A DNA stretch of 10,831 nucleotides from an uncultured Bacteroidota bacterium. Lineage in GTDB: Bacteria > Bacteroidota > Bacteroidia > Chitinophagales > Chitinophagaceae. A program made the translations under genes and the position numbers. The stretch spans positions 1 through 10,831 of the forward strand of contig CAIRSV010000223.1 in the NCBI GenBank assembly GCA_903881265.1, written 5' to 3'. The notes under the pieces are model-generated. The model was not told the origin of the DNA. It saw nothing but the letters and a program-made list of their open reading frames with translations, and searched no databases. Shown piece by piece: positions 6,186-10,831 of this stretch; the stretch's first letter is position 1, and each line of letters starts with the position of its first letter.

Positions 6186-6417
6186 GTCCTCACCTTATGC
6201 GGCAAGATGCCGTCTGCTATCTGTTTCTAAGCGTCTAAAACGATACGTAGAAATCGATGTTGTTCTTTTGTGATTCGTGCAATATGCTCAACATGGGCAA
6301 GGTCAAAACTCCAATCACGAACGCCAATATACAAGGCTCATTCAAGACAAAAATCTTTGTTAAATCAATAAAAATAAGCGCGACGGCTTCGTCATTTGTG
6401 TGTAAATTGCGCACTTT
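6186..6417. other. 232-nt intergenic region upstream of the SurA-like gene
   Basis: No convincing gene. It holds a short hairpin CGGCA-AGA-TGCCG (6200-6212) shortly after the zeta-partner gene, without a T-tract, and a 4-bp hairpin GACG-GCTT-CGTC near 6380-6391. No full TAnnTTTG match with a proper -33 was found, although the SurA-like gene needs a promoter here unless it is read through from the kinase module. A 64-codon open frame on the - strand is probably chance. Confidence 0.4.
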
Positions 6418-7797
6418 ATGAAGAATCATTTCAAACTAGTATTGCTGTTACAGGTGCTTTTAGTATCCCTCGTATTGACAGCACAGGCTCAACAAGAAAA
6501 TCTCGATAAGGTGATTGCAATCGTCGGCGACAAAATTATACTCCGATCTGATATCGAGCAGTCGTTTGAAGAATACAAACGCGAAAATCCGAATGCGGCC
6601 GAAACCATGAAATGTGAATTCCTTGAAAACGCATTGAGTCAAAAAATCGTCACCGAGCAAGCAGACCGCGACAGTGTTTTTGTAACGGATGATGAGGTAG
6701 AAGGCAATATTGAAAATCGCATACGCTATTATGTCAACCAATATGGATCTGAAGAGAAGCTTCAAGAAATCTCAGGCCGCACTGTTTACCAATTGAAAGA
6801 CGATTATAAACCAATCGTGCGAGAACAGATGCAATTCCAAAAGATGCAAGGACAAATCATTTCAACTGTCAAAATAACGCCACAAGAAGTAAAAGCATTT
6901 TACGAAAAGATCCCAAAAGACAGTCTCCCATTTTACCCTTCAACCATCGAAGTTGGTCAAATCGTTTTCAGACCTGATATCAATAAAGAAGTTGAAGATT
7001 ATGCCATTGAACGGCTTGAGAAAATCCGTAAGGATATTGTTTCAGGCAAATCATCATTTGATGTGATGGCCGGTATCTACAGTGAAGATCCAGGAAGTAG
7101 AGATAATGGCGGTGACCTCGGCATCATGGGTCGTGATGATTTAGTGCCTGAATTCGCTGCCGCTGCGTTCAAATTACAGAACGGTGAAATTTCTCCACTG
7201 GTAAAAACATCCTTTGGCTATCATATCGTTCAAATGGTGAACCGTCAGGGCGAAAAAGCCAAGCTTCGTCATATTTTGATAAAACCTGTTATTACCGATG
7301 ATATGGTAAAGCTTACCTTGACAAAAGCCGATAGTGTGCGAGCTAAATTAGTGGCCGGCACCATGTTGTTTTCAGCTGCTGTAGGTAAATATTCGAGTGA
7401 TGATGGGTCTAAAACAACCGGCGGTATGATTACCAATCAACAAACAGGTTCTTCATCGTTATTAACCGAAGACATGGAACCATCTGTTGCCATCGCTATC
7501 AATGACATGAAAGTGGGTGAATTTTCGCAACCTGTCGAATATATTGATAGCAAAACAGGCGACAAACTCGTTCGTATCCTTTATCTGAGAAGCCGCACCG
7601 AACCACATAAAGCCAACCTGAAAGACGATTACGGCAAAATTCAGCAGGTTGCTTTTTCAGAAAAACAAAACACCTATCTGATGACATGGCTGAAAGATCA
7701 TATTTCAAGTTTTTATGTCATGGTCGATTCGGAATACCAACATTGTCCGAATATTGAAAAATGGACAAACGCTAGCGCAGAAGCAAAAAAGAATTAA
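6418..7797 (+). CDS. Periplasmic SurA-like peptidyl-prolyl cis-trans isomerase
   Basis: A 459-residue secreted chaperone/isomerase. A cleavable signal peptide covers residues 1-24, with the site after AQA and the mature protein starting QQENLDKVIAIVGDKI, the hallmark opening of SurA-family N-domains. The SurA_N helical domain runs to about 165. Parvulin domain 1 is about 175-280: it opens with EVGQIVFRP instead of the usual RHIL and closes with FGYHIVQMV. It also contains YSEDPGSRDNGGDLG, a conserved parvulin run. Parvulin domain 2 is about 282-390, opening with KLRHILIKP. A C-terminal helical segment follows. In Gram-negatives SurA escorts outer-membrane beta-barrel proteins to the BAM complex; that role is assumed here. 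The gene precedes a MoxR ATPase by 36 bp with no terminator between, suggesting an operon. Confidence 0.92.
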   Translation: MKNHFKLVLLLQVLLVSLVLTAQAQQENLDKVIAIVGDKIILRSDIEQSFEEYKRENPNAAETMKCEFLENALSQKIVTEQADRDSVFVTDDEVEGNIENRIRYYVNQYGSEEKLQEISGRTVYQLKDDYKPIVREQMQFQKMQGQIISTVKITPQEVKAFYEKIPKDSLPFYPSTIEVGQIVFRPDINKEVEDYAIERLEKIRKDIVSGKSSFDVMAGIYSEDPGSRDNGGDLGIMGRDDLVPEFAAAAFKLQNGEISPLVKTSFGYHIVQMVNRQGEKAKLRHILIKPVITDDMVKLTLTKADSVRAKLVAGTMLFSAAVGKYSSDDGSKTTGGMITNQQTGSSSLLTEDMEPSVAIAINDMKVGEFSQPVEYIDSKTGDKLVRILYLRSRTEPHKANLKDDYGKIQQVAFSEKQNTYLMTWLKDHISSFYVMVDSEYQHCPNIEKWTNASAEAKKN

Positions 7798-7833
7798 TAT
7801 TGAACCTTAAACAATAAAAGACGCAGAAGAAAC

Positions 7834-8790
7834 ATGTATACATCAGACGTAGAAGCCGCCAAGGCGTTACAACAAAAGTTTTCAGATTTAAAGAGCGCCA
7901 TCGGACAGGTTATCGTTGGTCAGCATGAAGTAGTAGAAGGCGTCATCATTTCGATATTATGTAATGGACACAGTCTGTTGGTGGGCGTTCCGGGATTAGC
8001 AAAAACCTTACTGGTAAGCACAATCTCTAGAGTGCTTGATCTCGATTTCAAACGTATTCAGTTTACACCCGATTTAATGCCTAGTGATATCACAGGGGCT
8101 GAAATTTTAGACGAACACCGTAATTTCAAATTCATCAAAGGCGCCTTGTTTTCTAATATCATTCTTGCGGATGAGATTAATCGTACACCACCTAAAACCC
8201 AAGCGGCCTTGTTGGAAGCCATGCAGGAACGCACCGTAACCATTAGCGGCGTAGAACACAAATTACCTGCACCATTTTTCGTATTGGCTACGCAAAACCC
8301 AATCGAACAAGAAGGCACCTACCCACTACCTGAAGCACAGCTCGATCGTTTTATGTTTAATATTTGGCTTGATTATCCAAGCTTCCAAGAAGAATTGAAC
8401 GTTGTGAAAAATACCACAACCGACAAGACCACGAACCTTCCGAAGGTAATGACAGGTGCTGAAATCCTGTATTTCCAGCAGTTGGTGCGACGAGTACCTG
8501 TACCTGACAATGTGTTAGAATATGCGGTTGGACTAGTACACAAAACTCGTCCTAACGAACAAGGCTCAGACCTTGCGCGCAGCTATATCTCTTGGGGCGC
8601 TGGTCCGAGGGCTTCGCAAAACCTTATTTTAGGCGCTAAATGTTATGCCTTATTGCATGGTAAATTTAGTCCGGATATCGAAGATGTAAAAGCAGTAGCC
8701 CTACCTATTCTTCGTCATCGTGTGGTTAGAAATTATAAAGCGGAAGCTGAAGGACTAAAAATAGAAGATTTGATCAGCCGATTGATGTAA
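7834..8790 (+). CDS. MoxR-family AAA+ ATPase
   Basis: A 318-residue AAA+ ATPase of typical MoxR length. Walker A is GVPGLAKT (51-58), Walker B ILADEIN (110-116) followed by RTPPKTQAALLEAMQE. The sensor-1 region has ATQNPIEQEGTYPLPEAQLD and then RFMF, and the C-terminal lid carries the PILRHRVV segment. MoxR proteins are chaperone-like ATPases that help mature metal-cofactor enzymes or envelope complexes, usually with a von Willebrand A or DUF58 partner. None is present here: a strong terminator follows immediately, so the gene pairs only with the SurA-like gene upstream. A SurA-like/MoxR neighbourhood is, from memory, recurrent in Bacteroidota. The start ATG at 7834 follows a purine-rich stretch (AGAAGAAAC). 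Confidence 0.94.
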   Translation: MYTSDVEAAKALQQKFSDLKSAIGQVIVGQHEVVEGVIISILCNGHSLLVGVPGLAKTLLVSTISRVLDLDFKRIQFTPDLMPSDITGAEILDEHRNFKFIKGALFSNIILADEINRTPPKTQAALLEAMQERTVTISGVEHKLPAPFFVLATQNPIEQEGTYPLPEAQLDRFMFNIWLDYPSFQEELNVVKNTTTDKTTNLPKVMTGAEILYFQQLVRRVPVPDNVLEYAVGLVHKTRPNEQGSDLARSYISWGAGPRASQNLILGAKCYALLHGKFSPDIEDVKAVALPILRHRVVRNYKAEAEGLKIEDLISRLM

Positions 8791-8838
8791 TCACCCATCG
8801 GCCAAGAAATAAAAAACATCAATCAGACCGATTGATGT
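8773..8838 (+). repeat. Imperfect direct repeat joining the moxR 3' end and its terminator
   Basis: ATCAGCCGATTGATGT (8773-8788, last codons of moxR) recurs as ATCAGACCGATTGATGT (8822-8838), differing only by one inserted A. The second copy includes the right arm of the terminator hairpin. The left arm CATCAATC (8817-8824) can pair with GATTGATG in either copy. Confidence 0.7.
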
Positions 8839-8845
8839 TTTTTTT
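8811..8845. terminator. Strong bidirectional terminator between moxR and the J-KTSC gene
   Basis: ACATCAATC (8816-8824) pairs with GATTGATGT (8830-8838) around loop AGACC, extended by five A:T pairs on the outside. T runs to 8845 on the + strand, and the A-run at 8811-8816 gives a T-tract on the - strand. It sits between convergent genes ending at 8790 (+) and 8887 (-) and can serve both. Confidence 0.9.
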
Positions 8846-8886
8846 ATTTAGATAAGAAGTAGATGCAATAAAAGGATTGGTTCGTA

Positions 8887-9336
8887 TTAAGCCACTTCGG
8901 TTTCTTTACCGATATTACGGTAGATGTACGAATTAAAAATATGACGTTTCGCAAAACGGGTAATCGTAGGCGAATTAACCATCTTGACATACATACTTTT
9001 AGGCACGCCAAGGTATTCGTACACACTCCCACCCTGAAACGTAATTCGAAGGTTTTGTCCTTTATGTTCAAAATCCTCAACATAGGATGTATTTGTGATA
9101 CGCGTATATTCTTCGAGATGCTGCATTTTAGTTTCAGGCGCGATGCTCACCAAAAAGTGATAACCGGCAATAATTTCCTTGCTTTTTACTTCTGCTTCAG
9201 CTTTACGCACTTCATCATCCTGAATCTTGTCGGGATGCCATTCCTTGATTAGGTTTCTGTAATTTGTTTTCAATTGCGACAGGTCTGTCGTTTCGGTGGC
9301 GTTTAAAAGCTTCCTGTAAGTCCCGATTCGTTTCAT
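8887..9336 (-). CDS. J-domain / KTSC-domain fusion protein
   Basis: A 149-residue cytoplasmic protein. Residues 6-63 are a J domain: TYRKLL, then NYRNLIKEWHPDK with the essential HPD at 34-36 that stimulates DnaK ATPase, then a helix ending GYHFL. Residues 80-142 fit the KTSC domain: ITNTSYVEDFE, LRITFQGGSVYEYLGVP, then a tail FAKRHIFNSYIY. KTSC is a small domain of unknown function, proposed to bind nucleic acid or protein. No zinc-finger or substrate domains of true DnaJ are present, so it is a specialised co-chaperone that would recruit DnaK to a KTSC-bound client. The start ATG at 9336 is preferred (AT-rich leader, J domain begins at once); ATG 9378 or TTG 9393 would add 14 or 19 residues of atypical sequence. 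It follows rmuC on the same strand by 84 nt. Confidence 0.85.
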   Translation of the reverse strand: MKRIGTYRKLLNATETTDLSQLKTNYRNLIKEWHPDKIQDDEVRKAEAEVKSKEIIAGYHFLVSIAPETKMQHLEEYTRITNTSYVEDFEHKGQNLRITFQGGSVYEYLGVPKSMYVKMVNSPTITRFAKRHIFNSYIYRNIGKETEVA

Positions 9337-9420
9337 ATATTTTATATTTGCAGCCGGCGAAGGTAATGCATTATTCATCGCAAGCTCACGCAAGCATGTG
9401 TTTTACCTGTTAACACTGCA

Positions 9421-10831
9421 TTATATTTCAGTATCATCAGCAGAATCTAGCAATCCCTTGATTTCATTGGCCGGCAATTCCTCAAATGACTTGAGTTTGG
9501 CATTAATCTTTTTGGTACGCGCACCTACTAGTTCATCAATATCTTCACTAGCCTTATTGATTTTCTCTTGTGCTTTCTTCAATACTTCACCAAATTTTCC
9601 AAATTCTGATTTCACGGCACTCAGGGTTTTTTTGATTTCGCCGCTGCGTTGCTCAAGCGCCATGGTTTTGTATCCAAACGAAATTGTAGAAAGAATAGCC
9701 GACAACGTTGTGGGTCCTGTTATAATAATCTGATAATCGCGTTGCAAGCATTCCATCAGCGCAGGCCGGCGAACGGCTTCGGCATACAAACCTTCGATTG
9801 GCAGAAACAACAAACCAATTTCAGAGGTGTCAGGTGGATTAATATACTTTTCATGAATATCCTTCGCTGCTTTTTTAATAGCAGTTTCTAATGCTTTACC
9901 TGCTGCATCGGCCGCTGCAGTATCACCGGCTTCATAGGCAGCTAACAAAGTATAATAATCTTCAATCGGAAATTTCGAATCAATAGGCATCAGCAACACC
10001 TTATTCTCCTGCTGTTGTTGCGGAATACGGATGGCAAATTCAACCCGGTTATTCGTTCCCTTTTTGGTAATCACATTCATTTCATATTGTTCGGGAGATA
10101 GCAATTGTTCAAGGATATTCGATAATTGAATTTCACCCAATATGCCCCGTGTCTTCACATTGCTCAGCACCTTTTTTAAATCGCCCACACCCACGGCTAA
10201 CTGTTGCATCTCACCCAACCCTTTATGAACCGATTCGAGATTCTTACTCACTAATTCGAACGACTGCGCCAATCGTGTTTCAAGTGTCTTTTGTAATTTT
10301 TCATCCACCGTCTTACGCATCTCTTCGAGCTTCTGTTCATTGCCTTCTTGCATCGACTTGACAGATCGTTCCAAGGTCAGTTTGATTTCACTTAATTTTT
10401 CTGTACTCGTAAGATGCTGCGTGGCTTGTATTTTGCCAAAGGCCTCAAACTGTTCATTCAAACGCTCTTTATATTCTTTCAATGCCTGATTTAATTCATT
10501 CTTAAACCCGTCAAGATTCTCCTTCAACTCCACACGACTTTGCTTACTGTTGCCATCAATCGCAGTTTGGAAAGACGAAAATTTTTCTTCCAAGGACTTG
10601 ATCAAGGCATTCAATTGATCAGAGAAGGTAGAGGTAAAACCTAACAACCGATTGCCTACTTCTTCACGCAGGTCTTTTGCTGCCTGTGCATGTTCTTGTC
10701 GATTGACAACAAATTCGTTTTTTAAATTCGCTTCTGTGTTCTTTAAATTAGACGTCAACTGATTAAGCGCGTTAGTGAGTTCAGAGGCATCCTGCTGACT
10801 ATCTTTTATCAATGTTTTGTAGGTCAACACG
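9421..10831 (-). CDS. rmuC: RmuC-family protein, 5' end cut by the window edge
   Basis: At least 469 residues of an RmuC protein. The family is linked to limiting recombination at inverted repeats and has a PD-(D/E)XK-nuclease-related fold. In visible numbering, residues 1-210 are a long coiled coil rich in Lys, Glu, Gln and Leu. The RmuC core spans about 215-400: VKTRGILGEIQL (225-236), VEFAIRIP, the catalytic-type MPIDSKFPIEDY (281-292), LLFLPIEGLYAEA (340-352) and ITGPTTLSAIL (370-380). A second helical stretch ends the protein. The GTG at 10830 could act as a start, but family members normally begin with a membrane helix before the coiled coil. None is visible, so the true start almost certainly lies beyond 10831. 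The stop at 9421 is 84 nt upstream of the J-KTSC start, and no terminator is evident between them. Confidence 0.93.
   Translation of the reverse strand, partial: VLTYKTLIKDSQQDASELTNALNQLTSNLKNTEANLKNEFVVNRQEHAQAAKDLREEVGNRLLGFTSTFSDQLNALIKSLEEKFSSFQTAIDGNSKQSRVELKENLDGFKNELNQALKEYKERLNEQFEAFGKIQATQHLTSTEKLSEIKLTLERSVKSMQEGNEQKLEEMRKTVDEKLQKTLETRLAQSFELVSKNLESVHKGLGEMQQLAVGVGDLKKVLSNVKTRGILGEIQLSNILEQLLSPEQYEMNVITKKGTNNRVEFAIRIPQQQQENKVLLMPIDSKFPIEDYYTLLAAYEAGDTAAADAAGKALETAIKKAAKDIHEKYINPPDTSEIGLLFLPIEGLYAEAVRRPALMECLQRDYQIIITGPTTLSAILSTISFGYKTMALEQRSGEIKKTLSAVKSEFGKFGEVLKKAQEKINKASEDIDELVGARTKKINAKLKSFEELPANEIKGLLDSADDTEI

Noticed and set aside
6235..6429. 64-codon - strand open frame with hydrophobic stretches in the gap before the SurA-like gene.
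   Set aside because: No promoter or recognisable family; it overlaps the start of the SurA-like gene antisense. Could be revisited if conserved in relatives.
9343..9350. TATATTTG octamer on the + strand, identical to promoter boxes elsewhere.
   Set aside because: It points away from the J-KTSC gene and no + strand gene follows, so it is probably chance in an AT-rich leader.
10149..10361. Open frame opposite rmuC.
   Set aside because: Antisense to the conserved RmuC region; no independent support.

Overview
The window looks like a chromosomal segment of a Bacteroidota bacterium, possibly in the Chitinophagia/Saprospiria/Flavobacteriia range; I cannot place it more finely. The grounds are: moderately AT-rich DNA; a DUF3276 (PUR-alpha-like) protein; a PG_1098-type methyltransferase; abundant short lipoproteins, one with an EGF-like module; almost no Shine-Dalgarno sequences; and repeated matches to the Bacteroidota -7 promoter element TAnnTTTG in front of genes. 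No rRNA, tRNA, IS element, CRISPR array or prophage was seen.

Left part (1-2531): a promoter with an overlapping 9-bp inverted repeat drives a small PUR-family nucleic-acid-binding protein that ends in a strong hairpin terminator. The translation factor gene lepA (elongation factor 4) follows from its own candidate promoter.

Middle (2629-4028): a three-lipoprotein island. An EGF-module lipoprotein on the + strand converges on two small - strand lipoproteins that look like diverged tandem paralogues. Two back-to-back hairpin terminators, one per direction, separate the convergent units.

4131-6185: a THUMP-like/PG_1098-family SAM-dependent methyltransferase (-) is divergent from a two-gene zeta-toxin-like kinase module (+). 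The kinase overlaps a 65-residue partner by 4 nt (ATGA), a toxin-antitoxin-like layout. For both the methyltransferase and the kinase, a longer reading frame would need a TTG start lying inside a putative -7 box, so I chose the internal ATG codons.

6418-8790: a periplasmic SurA-like peptidyl-prolyl isomerase and a MoxR-family AAA+ ATPase, 36 bp apart and probably co-transcribed, ending at a strong bidirectional terminator. They suggest envelope protein folding and chaperone functions.

Right part (8887-10831), - strand: RmuC (5' end cut by the window edge) followed 84 bp later by a J-domain/KTSC-domain fusion protein, which ends at the same bidirectional terminator. Most of the window is housekeeping; the less ordinary items are the zeta-like module, the paired lipoproteins and the J-KTSC fusion.
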